In this document: piece after piece, positions 1-14,737 of the stretch
How positions within the stretch are numbered: the stretch's first letter is position 1
Layout of the letters: every line of letters starts with the position of its first letter
From: Cyclina sinensis
Lineage: Eukaryota > Mollusca > Bivalvia > Venerida > Veneridae
Direction: 5' to 3'
DNA length: 64,000 bases
NCBI GenBank assembly: GCA_012932295.1
Contig: JAAONU010000013.1
Coordinates: forward strand, 4,448,603-4,512,602
Made by a program: the position numbers and the translations under genes
The notes under the pieces: generated by a model
Told to the model about the DNA's origin: nothing
Seen by the model: only the letters and a program-made list of their open reading frames with translations
Database searches by the model: none

Positions 1-440
1 TTTATATAAAACAATTACATGTACTAGTACATGTATTGCACGTTGTAATATTTAATACACTTAAATAATTAATGTCACTTCAAGCTAATGCTTTATATAA
101 AACAATTACATGTACTAGTACATGTATTGCACGTTGTAATATTTAATACACTTAAATAATTAATGTCACTTCAAGCTAATGCTTTATATAAAACAATTAC
201 ATGTACTAGTACATGTATTGCACGTTCTAATATTTAATACACTTAAATAATTAATGTCACTTCAAGCTAATGCTTTATATAAAACAATTACATGTACTAG
301 TACATGTATTGCACGTTCTAATATTTAATACACTTAAATAATTAATGTCACTTCAAGCTAATGCTTTATATAAAACAATTACATGTATTAGTACATGTAT
401 TGCACGTTTTAATATTTAATATACTTAAATAATTAATTCT
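1..440. repeat. 91-bp tandem repeat with a 20-bp palindrome in each unit
   Basis: Copies start at 1, 92, 183, 274 and 365; the last is partial. Units differ by one or a few bases. Each unit holds TACATGTACTAGTACATGTA, a perfect palindrome, though the fifth copy has a base change in its centre. The array probably continues left of the window. It lies upstream of the first recognised TSP1 exon and is presumably intronic. Confidence 0.95.
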
Positions 441-779
441 CAATTGAAATTATCTGAATTATGTGCACAAAGTTATTTTAAGAGAGCTTTTATTCATTTA
501 AACTAAATTATTTAAATATTGTTTAATTGAATTCTGGAGCAGTTCTTATATTGAGAGGGTATTTAATTTTTTTTGAGTTTCTGTAGGTAGGGCATTCCAT
601 GTCACACTACAAATAAGCAAGGGATTGCCTAAAAGCAAGAAACTGGTCTAGTCGTTTTATGCTATCAAAACAATCAATAGAACAGCATTTGGGGCTTACA
701 CACTGGGCATGTCTAAAATGAAGTTTAAGGTATATAGAAAATGTACTTCAGTATGCCCTTGAGTGAATAAACATTTCAG
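441..779. other. AT-rich stretch without a recognised gene
   Basis: No TSP1-like exon or other coding signal seen. It runs from the 91-bp array to the acceptor of the first TSP1 exon and is presumably intron. Confidence 0.5.
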
Positions 780-950
780 TTGACGGAAGCTGGAGTGACT
801 GGTCGTCCTGGTCACAATGCTCACACACCTGTAATGGCGGGAAACAGTCTCATGAGCGGGTGTGCACATACACCCCAGGGGCTCCTCATGCCAAACCATG
901 CACTGGTTCCAACAAGGAGTACCAAGACTGCGGACTACAGGAATGCCCAG
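780..950 (+). CDS. TSP1 repeat 1 exon
   Basis: 57-codon phase-1 exon after acceptor ttcag. It reads [14 protein letters not shown], then [14 protein letters not shown] and GLQECP. The O-fucosylation motif is altered (CSHTCN, not CSHTCG). It joins to repeat 2 through a split Val codon. Intron 951-1298 holds nothing I recognise. Confidence 0.9.
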
Positions 951-3900
951 GTACAATTTCCTCAACACAAGTTTCTGAAATAAACTTTGTTTTGTTTTTC
1001 AAGATTATAGCTTAATTATTTCATATTAGAAATGAAAGATAGTCAGTCAGTCTAAACATTAGACCTGTGGGTTGTGTTAATGTGTCTGTAGCACCATATT
1101 GTGTACATGTTTGTGTACATTCAGAAGATTCAAGGTCTGAATTATTGAAGACCAATATTAATCAAAGCCATTTTTCTGTCAGTTTCAAACATTTTAGAAA
1201 AGTTTAGAGTGTCAGTAATTGTTTTTTAATCTTGTTTTACTTGAAGATGATAAATGTTTTATTCATCATTGAATTTATAAAATATTCATTTATAATAGTA
1301 AATGGTATATGGGGTGCCTGGGGACCTTGGGCCACATGCTCAAAGACCTGTGGAGGCGGAACCCAGGCCAAAACTAGGACATGTCTGTACCGAGGCTCGA
1401 GCCCCAGCACTCCACATGGACAGCCATGTCCTGGAGAGGCACATAAATCACAAGCTTGCAAGACACAGGAATGTCCTGGTAACATTTCAACATTGAAAAA
1501 ACTTGCTATATATAGTTTTTAATGGTTCTTTAATTATACATCGATTAGAAGTCTGAAATTTATTTTAAAAGATAGTTCTGCTACTATTCATTATAAAGAC
1601 CACATTTTTACTGGTCTTAATGGTGGAATTCAACGTAAATACAAGTGACATGCCACTTTTGCACAAATCATTCCGAACTTTTTGATTGGCAATGTCCTTT
1701 TCCTAAGAAAGGAAAAAACACGTTTGTCTAATTTATCACATGACAAACAATGTTTGTAATTCAGTATAACCATTACATATTTTTTTACATTACACACTCA
1801 GAGTGACCTCTTCTATGTTTATTATTTCCGATATATTTTAAAATTTCATTTGGAACTATTTTCTTGGCGGATGTTTTGTAACAGCTTTTTCAGTATAGTT
1901 CAAAAATAATAATATAGCTACAGTATGACCCATTGACTGTTGTTTTGGTCATGTGATAAAAAGAATCTGACACTGAGGTCAACATTTCATGTGATCTTTT
2001 ATTCAACAAGTTCAGAAAGACGTTATGAAGCAAGTCTCTATGAAATGAAAACTCGTGTCAGATCCTACATTTATAAGAGATTTTCGTATTCAAGAAAATT
2101 GCTTAGAATCAAATAACAATGAGATAAATGCAGGTTTTCCAAGTATTAAGAAAATATTGCACAAAAAATCTGTAATGTCTTTATAAACTGCTGCTGCAAA
2201 TACTTGAGAGGTTTACAAGTCAAAGTGGAAAATGAGAATTATGTGAAAGTTATGCAGTTGTACAATCCAGACATAACGTGCATGAGAAGCAAAAGAGCCA
2301 AATTTAAAAGAAAATATTGATTTAAACTTTCAATTACAGTGGATGCTACTTGGTCAATATGGTCTGCCTTTGGTGCATGTGACGCCTCATGCGGGGGAGG
2401 TTTCCGCGTCAAGACACGCACGTGCAACTATCATCCAACAGCGCCAATGGGGCGGAACTGCACGGGAAGTCCGGAATTCTCAGAGGAATGTAATCCTCAG
2501 CCATGTCCAGGTAAGTAGCAGAGACATACTATGAGCTTTTGCTTTGTGGTTTAAGTTTAATCAACTCTTCAATCTTGGAGATGAGGTTTGTCTTGAGACA
2601 CATGATCTCAAACAGCGCTTTTATTGGTCCAGAATTTAAAAAAGAAAGAGAGCAAAATTTGTAAAACATAGCTAGACAATAAGCAAATATGACATTCGCC
2701 ATTTATGTAGATATATTAATTTATAGGTAATAAATGAAACGAACACATTTTTATTAAGATTTCTTATTATGATAGGAGTTACAATATGAAAATTATAATA
2801 TGGCACAGGCGTTATTCTGTTACTGCTTTTTTCCTTTTTTCAGAAAATGAAATAAAATTACTATAATCTATATGAACTTAGCACTGCCTGCAGGCATTTT
2901 AATCTGTTTAAGGGAAACAGCTGTTCTTTCCAACTGGCATTATATTTTATGCGATATTTTTCTCTCGTGCACATTGCCAAAGTTATTTTGCTATAGTTGA
3001 CGGAACGTGGGAAGACTGGGAGACTTGGAGTCACTGTACGGCAACGTGCGATGGTGGTACACGGTACAGACACAGGGACTGTAATTTCCCATTAAATGTT
3101 CCCCATGGTGCCAATTGTACAGGACCACTCCGAGAGGATGACATCTGTAACGACTCACCATGTCCTAGTAAGAAATTTAGAAAGTCTTTTGTCATATAGA
3201 AGCATTATAAAAAGTAGATCTAGATATCTTAGGCATGGATATAAGTGTAAAAAAGTAAAATTGTAAGTAAGTAATCATAATTATTTAAAGGATAGTTCTG
3301 CTATGTACTGCAATCATGTTCAAAGTCAAAGATGTCATTACCATTTAGTGATAGGTCGTAATCTTTTTGTACTAACAATCTGTCTGATTTGTAAAGTGCC
3401 TATCTAAGCAAGTTTTTATGAAAACTGGGATTTTGAAATCATTTAATTTTTTTTTTTTTTTTTGAGTGGTTGCATGAGACCTGTTAAATTGACGACACCT
3501 GATAAATGCACAAGGTTTAGGATGAACATCTATGTCTCAATGCATCAGCAAGACAAGTAGAAAAATACATACACATATTTTACCATGTATCAAAATAATG
3601 CAAAGTGAAATTTTCATTACAGCTACAACAACAACTACAACAGAAGCACCAGGTACTTGATATTTTAGATAAATAATGCAAGAACTTAACTAAAGAGGAG
3701 AACATTTGTTTGGCCATTTGAAGAAATTGTTTGATGAGACATGCACAATTTAAAGGGCTGTTTCTTCAATGATCAATAAAATTCGATGGAATGTGAATAT
3801 GAATGCATAACTTTCTACTTTCTTAACACATTTTTCTGCCCTTTTATCACATAATACTTCTTGTCTTGGTTTAAACGTAATTTAATTAATGTTTCATGGC

Positions 3901-6900
3901 CCTGTTTGTTTTGATATGTCCTCTTATAACAACATAGATTTGTTATTCTAGTGGATGGACACTGGTCCAGTTATGGTCCATGGAGTGGTTGTACAGAAAC
4001 ATGTGGAGGTGGCTCTAAATTCCGTATCAGAAACTGCACCTTACCCGGACCTTTCTCTTCACGGGAAATTTTGTGTTGGTAGTAGTAATCAAACAGCTGA
4101 CTGTAACACACAACACTGTCCAGGTAATTCTGTCTTTTTGATGTTGTTTCTCCACGTTAACAATTTAGATGAAGTGTGTTTAATATAAAAGATCCTCTTA
4201 TGAAGTGAAATAAAATCATCTCACAGAAAGATATTTTGCTCCAGGATTTTATCTTCTCTTAGACTTATTTTACAAGTCCCATTAAAAGTTGACATTAAAG
4301 TAGAAATATAAAAAATACTAGAAGTAAAGCTTTGTTATATAGTATTAGATCATTTGTATGAAAAAGAATACTTGACGGGTATTTTTGACCAGGTTTTCAA
4401 CGAAAACTGGTTATTGTAATGCTGAAGTCGGCGGGCGGGCAGGCGGGCGGGCGTCAACTTTTGGTTTCTGCTCAATAACTTGAGTTTGCTTTGGCCTATT
4501 GATGCCAAACTTGGTGTATGTGTAGCTTATATCAAGAGGCAGCTTGGGATTGCTACCCAGGTGTCTGTGATCAAGGTCAAGGTCACTGTTGCTAAAAATG
4601 AAATTCATTTTCCGCTCAATAACTTGAGTTCGCTTTGACCTATTGACCCCAAACTTGGTATATGGGTAGCTTATATCAAGAGGCAGCTTGGGATTGCTAC
4701 CCAGATGTCTGTAATCAAGGTCAAGGTCACTGTTGCTAAAAATAGAATTTCAGTTTCCTCTCAATAACTTGAGTTTGATATGATCTATTGACCCCAAACT
4801 TGGTATGTGGGTAGCTTATATCAAGGGGCAGCTTGACATTGCTACCCAGGTGTCTGTAATCAAGGTCAAGGTCACTGTTGCTAAAAATAGAAATTTAGTT
4901 TCCGCTTAATAACTTGAGTTTGATTTGATCTATTGACCCCAAACTTGGTATGTGGGTAGCTTATATCAAGGGACAGCCTGGCATTGCTACCCGAGTGTCT
5001 GTGATCAAGGTCAAGGTCACTGTTGCTAAAAATAGAAATTCAGTTTCCGCTCAATAACTTTAGTTTGCTTTTGCCTATTGACACTAAACTTGGTATGTGG
5101 GTAGCTTATATCAAGGGGCAGCTTGGCATTGCTACCCAGGAGTCTTGGTCAAGGTTAAGGTCACTGTTGCTAAAAATAGAAATTCAGTCTCCGCATAATA
5201 ACTTCAGTTTGCTTAGAATTATTGACACGAAATTTAGTATTTGTGTAGCTGATATCAAGATGCAACTTGGGATTGCTACCCAGATGTCTGTGAACAAGGT
5301 CAAGGTCACTGTTGCTTTATAAAAGAAATTCAGTTTTCAAGCAATAACTTGAGTTTGCGTTGACTTGTTGACACCAAACTTGCTGTGTGGGTAGCTTATA
5401 TTAAGATGCAGCTTGGGATTGCTACTTAGATATCTGGGAGCTAGGTCAAGGTCTTTTGCTTACAATAGAATTTTCAGCTTCTACTCAATAACTTCAGCAC
5501 ACTTTGACCTATTGATACTCAACTTGGCATGTGTGTAGCTTACATGAAAATACAGCCTGGCATTGCTACTCAGGTATCTGATTTATTTTTCATTTTGATC
5601 TATTGAAACCAACTTTCTGTGTTTGTACCAAAATAACAGCATCATTTTTACTTCACTGCCATATTTCTTCCTAATTCCTGTCACATCAATACTTGGTCGT
5701 TGAAAACCTGGTTTTCGTCGCATTGCGGCGCTTCTTGTCTGTGATGTAGTTGATGGTCAGTGGACAAAATGGGGCAGTTTTGGCAGATGTTCATCAAGCT
5801 GTGGAAATGGTACACATATAAGATCCAGAAGATGTAAATTTGACGAAAGGTAAAAAACAGTCTTATGATTTTTATTTGACATGCTTATTGAACAGAATCT
5901 CTAAGCTAAATAAAGATTTCACTCTATCATACAGCTAGTTACTTTCTTAATAGCTGATTGTAAAACAGTGTAACAGGAAGTGTTGTGTGTTACAGTCAGA
6001 TGCACCATAATGTCATCTATGATATAGGATAGTGTTATATTCTAAGTCTGACTTGAGCATAGGAATTGCTGTACAGAATTTCATTATTTTTAAGATTTTG
6101 AAATAGAGGGAACAAATATCATAATATATCCTGGATTATTAGTTCTTCTTCTCTTCTGTCACACAGCTTTGAACATCAGTCATTTTGTCTACTGTATCTT
6201 TGGTTCCTTTAGTTTTAACAACATCTTTTAGGGCATACTTCCTACTTCAAGTGCTCTTGGTGAGTTTTTATGAAAGGCCTTATGTCTGTTATCTGTCTAC
6301 AATTTGCTTAAAATGACATTGCTTTCTAAACCACTAGATGGAAGTTGATGCAACTTGGCAAGAATGTTCCTTGTCTAAAACTCTACCAGAATTTTATTTA
6401 AGAATTCCATTCTGTGTTGCTGTTGCTTATAGTATAAGTAAAACTTTGAAAATCCTTGTCTAAAATCACAATGCCAGAACTTTAAGTAACTATGTAACGG
6501 TAAGTGTTCTTACAGTTGAACAGTGAACATCTTGGAAAATTATACCACTTGGGTCATTACAAACTATAGATCAGTGATCACATGTCCTTGTATTGAAATA
6601 TATAGGAAAAGCTTTAAAAGTCTTTATGTCATGAAACAAATCTGCTGAGTTCTTTGATATTTTGAATGAAGCATTGTCTCTTTATTTTTCAGTCTGAATT
6701 TGATTTCCTATGACACATTGCACTAAAGTTGTGTCATTTTGAGCACTGGTAGGTGAGCAATTTAGGCTATCTTGACCTTTTCTTTAACAGGGGCTGATTT
6801 GTGCTGTCTGCTTTATATGGGCTAATTCAGAGAACCTGTAATAATTTACTTTCTTTATTAAAGATATCCCCATGGTGCTAACTGTAGTGGTCTTTCATCA

Positions 6901-9900
6901 GAGACCGGTACATGCTGGGCTGGTGATTGTCCAGGTAAGAACAGTTCACATCTAGAATTTTTCAGAACTTTAATGATTCAGTAAAAAATCTAAAGGAACT
7001 CAGAAATGATTTGTTCTGTGTTGTGGGGTATAAGGTCATGGTTGCCAACTGTATAAGTATAAATTTTGGAATAGAAAAATCACGGCAGAGCTATGAATCT
7101 AACACTTACTGTTTTTGTCATTTGAATCCATTTGTAAGGACATACATTCTTTTTCTGGATTTTCAGTGTTCAGAAAAACTAACCACTTACCTTTACATAA
7201 GGAACGGATGGGATGACAAAGTTTTAATAATTTGACTGAGGAATAAATCATCCAGGACTTGTAATCCACTGATCGAGAGTTTGATCATCTGCGTCTCCAC
7301 TAAGACTACTAGTATCCTTAAAATGAGATGTTAAACCAGGGATAAATATTCTGATGTTGTGCACTGAGCATCTTAAAGAATCAAGAATTTCTCTTGAATG
7401 AGATCCCATTCTATATCCTGCACTGTCCCCCGCGACCTTAAATATCAAATCTCTTGAGGGGCTTCGGTCATTTTAAAACCAACAATAAATAAACTCAAAT
7501 ACATGTACCTAGAAATCATACAGGTGCAGTTTTAGTTTGCTTATTTCAGTTGATGGTGTTTGGGCAGCTTGGCAGGCATGGCACATGTGCTCGGTCACGT
7601 GCGGAGGTGGCACTCAAGAACGAACCCGAATTTGCTCTTTCACAAAGGGTTCTCCACATGGGAATAACTGTACGGGAGAATCTCACCAGAGTCAGTCTTG
7701 TGCGACTTGATCTTTGTCCAGGTGAGTGACTTAAAAATAGCCGCTGACTTAATTTTGCAACAGCTTGAGAGCTAAGTGTATCTTTTACAAAGTACAGTTG
7801 AAGTTTGTAACATAGAGACATGGCTATAAAGTGTTAAACCAGTAGTTTCCAACTAAGAACTCACAGTTTGGAGATATTTTAGATACAGTAACAGTAATTA
7901 CAGATATATTTGATTAGTTAATAGAAATCACATTACATATAGATAGAGCTGTACTGAAGTAGGACAAACTGGTTAAATAAAGTTTTGTACTATATGTCAT
8001 TTTTGTATATTGGAATGAATCACAGAAATATATGTTTGCAGTTCTTTTACCCATGCTTTTTAACAAGAAAAATACGGACATAGAATATTAACAATATTTT
8101 TGATATCTTCTTCAGTTGATGGTAACCTTACGGAGTGGACCACGTGGTCATCGTGCCTTGTCACATGTGGTGGAGGCACTCAGGTCAGGAATCGAACTTG
8201 TTATTTCCCATCAGACCGTCCAAGGGGAAACGATTGCCTAGGGGACCTGGACCAGACTCAACCGTGCTCCAACAGTCTCTGTCCAGGTTCATAGTATCTA
8301 CTTCATAAATAGTTTATCCTTGTTAGAAGAAACTTATTGTGATATTGTAAAAAATGTATGAACCTAAATAGCAGCTTGATCAGAAAATCCGTATGATATA
8401 AAAACAAGTATTATTTGAAATATAGAATATTTTATCAACATCCATAGTTTGAAAAGTGATGAAAAAATTGTTAGAACAAATTCATTTGTTTACATACTAT
8501 GATTAAAACTTGGTAAGTCCTTGTTTTTTTCAGATGCTCATTTGTATCCTTGTATTTCAAATTATATACAAAGATTGATAGTATTGATTTTCTTTATGCT
8601 GTTTACAGTGGATGGGTACTGGGAGGAATGGCAGAGCTGGAAGGCGTGTTCTGTGACTTGTGGTGGGGGCACACAAAGCAGAAGTCGAAAGTGTATATAT
8701 GACAAGTATGTCATGGGGATTGATTGTACATGGTTTAGTGTCAACCATATTCAATAACTATGAAAACATTATTTATTTCATATGACAACTTGGTATCAAA
8801 ATGTATTAATCTGTAGTGATGTAACATATTCAGACACTTAAATTCTGAATAATTTAACAGGACTTTCTGATCAGTACTCGGGACAGTTGTTGTTTCTTGC
8901 TAAATAACTATGAAGAAAACTGTAAATGAACTACTTTTGGAAGTTTTTTTTAAAGACGTTTGTCTGTTTCTTAATACAGGCTTTAAGCCAAATTTTGATA
9001 GCTCATGTCCACTATTCTACTGGAAAGCCAACCCACTGGGTCACAAGCATCAGAAACAATTAAAAATCCGATGTTCTGCTGACAGAAAAAAAGGAAATAA
9101 ATTATAGTCAAGCACTAGAAACATTAAAAAATCTGGCAGAAGTATGCCTTACTGTTCATTCAAACAATTATATTCAGAAGAACAATAGAAGGGTGGTGGT
9201 GGTGTGAGGGTGTCAAATATTTTACTGACAGGTCAGTCCAGCAAGATACTGGTATCAAAAACACGTCTATTGCAATGTTCTATGGATGTCAGCACTCCTG
9301 CATACAACCACTTTAGAATAGGAATGATTATTTTCTGTTATAAAATGACTTCATGCAGGGCACTAATAAGGCAATAGAATATACTGATTTGTTGTATGAG
9401 TTTTTACTTACGTTTTGAGAATATATAATGAAAAGCATGCTTAGCTGGAATAAACTTCCAAACAAACAATCGGAATGTCTAAAGTGCTCAGCTGGCAGAA
9501 GTTATATTACTAGTATATATATTCTTCTTATGCTAAGTTAAAGTTCCATTGGAGTGTTCAAGAGTGACATGTTTCTATTCCACGTACATATACATAGCTA
9601 ATATTTTGTTGTCAATACTTCCGGCAGAAATTTCTTTTTATGTCTCTAACAATAAGCAAGTGTCAAGGGTATGTGTACTATTAGCAGAACAAATACTTTA
9701 GCAGTTTGCTCTATCTGAGCCACTTAACATTTTAGATTTCAAATGTTTTAAAATATGCTGAGCTAGTGCGCTGCGCTGTGTCAATAGAATTATAGATACA
9801 TGTATGTATGTTTATGAAACTAGGGAATTAAGCAGCTTCTATTAAATAACATTAAAGAATGATGAGGGTTATTTATCTGAAAATAAAGATTCATTCAATT

Positions 9901-12900
9901 GCAGTTACACTGAATTAAAAAATGCACCTTTCTCTTCAGAACAGCACCTCATGGAAATAGTTGTCATGGTTCAAGAAGAGAGGACAGAGCATGTAACACA
10001 GATAAATGTCCAGGTAGATCTGATGTTTTATGACATTCTTGTGCGTGTGTGTGTGTAAAAGCCTATGTGCAAACTTGTGTATTTGTGGATGCACTAAATG
10101 ACCACCTTGCACCTGAAACTCGAAATAAAGTAATAAGAATAGAACCCTTTTATATATTGTCAACATTACAATAAAATTCTCAGACTCTTATGTAAACTTG
10201 TTTCAGTCGATGGACACTGGACCCATTGGTCTCGATGGTCAAGATGTTCTGTGTCCTGTGAGAATGGAACTCATTCACGAGTGCGAACTTGTGTATTTTT
10301 GAAAGATACTCCACATGGCGAAAATTGTACAGGAAGTCCGAATGAAGTTGAGGGGTGCAATGATGGATCCTGTCCTGGTATGTGTCTTCACACAAGTTTT
10401 AGTTGTCTTGCATTTGAGACAGCTAGTTTAAAGGTTCACATTACAAGTAACATACATACAGTAACATTTAAAAAATGATGCCTCTGGAACAAATTTCTTT
10501 TCTGTATAACACATTCAGCTATGTAGTATATTGGTTTATCTAAGACATTTGAATAAACATGTGATAGAATAATAATTACAGCAACACTGCTTTGAAACAA
10601 ACACTGGCAATAAAACTACATTGCCTGATTTTTCACAATGTATCTCCATCAGCTGTTACAGTTACAATTTTATGACTTCAGATTTAATGTTTTCTGTGCT
10701 TAATGATAAACATATGCTTAGATACTGTATTTAACTCATCTAAAATGGACTTTTCCATCTTTTAATTTGGAAAGATCTATTTATTGTTATTGGGGTGCTT
10801 ATTAAAGACTGAACTGCGACCAGTGTAGACCATGATCAGACTGCATGGATGTGCAGGCTGATCTTGGTCTACACTGGTCGCAAAGGCAATGTCTATTGCC
10901 TCCAGCAGGGGAAGTGTTAAACGGTTAATGTTCAGTTTTAGAATCATGCACTTATCAAGACACTAGATATAAAAAGTTGTTATTTTACCAGTGGATGGTA
11001 AGTGGTCAGACTGGAGTGTGTGGTCAGACTGTACATTTACTTGTGGCAATGGGACAAAGTCCAGGAACAGAACATGTGACTATCCTAGCGGAGTACGCCA
11101 TGGCAAAGCCTGTTCAGGGTTATCGTCGGACACGGCAGTTTGTAACACAGATTTGTGTCCTAGTAAGTATAAAACAGGAAACTGAGTTTCAATCATGATA
11201 AATGATTTTTAAAATTTGCAAGAGGATAAAAATGGAACATTGTAATGATAAGAATGAGGTTATATTTACAGAATGACTTACAGTCTTAGTGTGCATAGAA
11301 GTCTCAAATACTAGAAAAACTGCTGTAAATATTGCATTTCATTGTGTCAAATAGTGACAACAGTTTACATATTGGTTCAGAAGTCAGAGAGCAATCAAAA
11401 TAACTTACAAATCCTACCATTACAACATTGCTGGATATACCCTCATGATTTATCAGAAATATGACACAGTTAAACAAAAAAAGAAAATTGTTGTATATAC
11501 CTATGGTGTAAATTAGATTTATAGTTGAGGTGGTTGGTAGAAATGTGAAAATAAACTAGTCACTATTTTGCTATTTTCCATGACTGTAGAAGTATTTCAT
11601 ATCATCAGTTGATGGTCATTTTGATGTCTGGAGTGCGTGGACAACGTGCAGTGCCACTTGCGGGGGTGGAAGCCAGACCAGGCAACGACTGTGTATATAT
11701 GATGCCATTGCACCACATGGTAAAAATTGCACAGGGGAGTACAATGATCCACAGCCATGCAATACTGAAAACTGCCCAGGTAAGTGGATGTGATGATATT
11801 GTTTCATTTCAAACAAGCAAGCTTTTTAGGCTTAGAATATGGAAACAAATTTAGAGGAGAGGAATAGATTCCCACTTAAAACCATGATTGCACAGAAACA
11901 TAAATTCTGGTTTATTTTATGTCGAAAATATCAGATAAAACCATTTGAGCTATTGTTTAATTCTGTATCATGTGTTTTTCAATTTATTTGCTGTGAAATT
12001 TATGACATATTCACTGTATAACATGCCTTTTAGATTTAAAAGAAATCCAATGGATATTTACTCTAAAGTTTAATATGATGTTTATTTCATGCAGTTGATG
12101 GAGTGTGGTCTGAGTGGAGTAATTTCACACAATGCACAGCAACATGTGGAAATGGAACTCGTTTCCGCCAGAGAAAATGTGAATATAGACCAGAAGGATC
12201 TCCCCATAGAAACAACTGCACGGGCTCAAGTACTGAGCAGGAAGTTTGCGGCACTGACCTCTGCCCAGGTTTGGAAATTATTTGAGATCAAAAGCAGTTC
12301 ATAATATCGTTCATTTTTTTAGGTAACATAAACAAATGACAGTCAGAAAGCATGTGGAACAATATAAAGTTATGAAGAGAGTACTCTCAATCAATACTTT
12401 TTAAACCAAAAATTGAAATATTAGTAATTAATTCAGTTGAAACAAAGCATTTGAAAAGGGTTAAAAGGACATTTATGGGGAGTATTTTCCACTATCTTCT
12501 CTTTCATAAAGTTGATGGAAAGCTGTCAGAATGGTCCTCTTGGACGGAATGCTCAAAAACCTGTGACAATGGAACGCAGACTCATAACAGGACATGTGTG
12601 TTTGACAAAATAGCTCCACATGGTAGCGACTGCACCGGTGATCTTTTTTCCATACGGTCATGCAATGAAGAGAAATGTTCAAGTACTTGTTTATATGTTT
12701 TATTTGATTATTTTGTTATGAATAACACTGATAAAAGTCATCATCATCATCATCATTATCATCATCATCTACAACAACAACAACATATTTTTCACTGTGT
12801 GTTTCTTGATATCTTTCTTATGAGTCACATTTTTCCTCCTAAAATGGGTGTTGAAAAAATGTTTGAATAAAAATACTTTTTTTATATTTACCAAAAGTAT

Positions 12901-14654
12901 GATGTTTAAAAATAAAAAGCTCTTCAAGGTAGCTGATACTTAGGACAGTTAAAAACAAACTTGTCATGAATATATATCATGAAGAAACCTTTTTAACAAA
13001 TTGTATGAAGAAGATATCTTTTTTTTTCACAAGTCAATGGACACTGGTCTGACTGGAGTAACTTTACACAGTGTACTGCGGCTTGTGCTGGTGGAACACA
13101 GGTTCGAAACCGTACTTGTGTGTATGATACTTTGGCTCCACATGGTGCCACATGCTTTGGAAATACCACAGATACCCAAGCTTGTAACACTGATGCTTGT
13201 CCAGGTGAGTTATCTAAATATTAAACATGAAATACTTACTTTTAAATGATATCTGACTGCAAAAATTGACTTACAGAGACTTTTGTATGAAATCTGCCAA
13301 AAAGGGGTTTGGTTTCTGCAGGAAATACCTTTCAGGGACAAGGAACCTACTTTCATCAAAATGTGAAACTAGTCTAAAATTTCATTAGAAATAAAGCAGA
13401 TAATTAATTATCAATGACTACCTTGTAAATTCAGTGGATGGACAATGGGGAGATTGGAATGCATGGCATGACTGTAGTAAAACTTGTGGTGGCGGGACAA
13501 AGGTGCGTGATCGCGACTGCCAGTTCCCGCTCAATGTACCTCATGGCAACAACTGCACAGGGCAAGCACATGATATAGCAGACTGCAACATGGACACCTG
13601 TCCAGGTAAAAACAAATCTTGAGTGTAAAAATCATGATCTGAAGAGCACAATAAATAACTGTAATTTTAATATAGATTTTGTTTGGTAATTTGTACAATT
13701 TATGTCAGTTCAGAAAGTTGAAGTAACTAAAACAATATATTTTGTAATTCTTACCAGGCCTTTGTAAACTAGCAGATTTTAAAAGAAGTATCTTGATTAA
13801 AACCAACTTTATCATTATTCTAAAGTCAGCAATAACTTGAAAATATCTTTATTTTTTTCTAAAACAATCTTATAAGGCTTTTAGAATACATTTTTATTTT
13901 GTTTTCCAGAAGTCGATAACATGTGAAGTGAATGGCAAGCATATAGGGTTATATTAGAATATATTCTTATATCAGTTTTTTTCTAAAGTTGACGGTAGTT
14001 GGAGTGATTGGTCAGCATGGACAAAATGTTCAGCCACATGTGGAGGTGGTATCAAGTTTCACAGCCGCCAGTGCAAATTTCCTAAAAATGTGCCACATGG
14101 TGACAACTGTACTGGATCCAAGTCAGAACAATCAGGCTGTAATACCACACCCTGTCCAGGTAGGTTTATTTTTGATTCCACTATTGCAAATTTGCTAACA
14201 AAAAGCTTAAACATTGATTTAAGTTTTGTTCATTTGACTGTAATTTTTTTTTTTTTTTTTTTGTCATCTTGCAATGAAAGCCCAATCCATATGATTGTTT
14301 GCCTTTGACACAATTTAACAGATAGCATGATTTTATCATTGCCTCTTATTCATAATATATTTTATAGGTACTAGATCAGAATAAACAAAGTGTGGCTCCC
14401 AAGAAGTGAAATCACTTTTTTCTGTACTTTAAAGCATGTGTTTGTGAATATTTCTTAGTTGATGGTGAATGGACAGACTGGGAGTCTTGGAGCACGTGTT
14501 CTGTCACATGTGGTGGTGGTAACCAGTCAAGAAACAGAAGCTGCACATTCAAAATAGATGATAAAAATCCAGCCCCGTATGGTAAAAACTGTACAGGAAA
14601 TGACACAGAGAACCAGGCATGCAGCACTGATATATGTCCAGGTAACTTACTGCC

Positions 14655-14737
<83 letters not shown>

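Noticed and set aside
8910..9107. 65-aa frame in the intron of TSP1 repeat 9
   Set aside because: No TSP1 signature, no splice context, composition like intron.
12738..12780. His-rich stretch in the frame after TSP1 repeat 14
   Set aside because: Lies past the exon donor; it is a (TCA)n-type intronic run.
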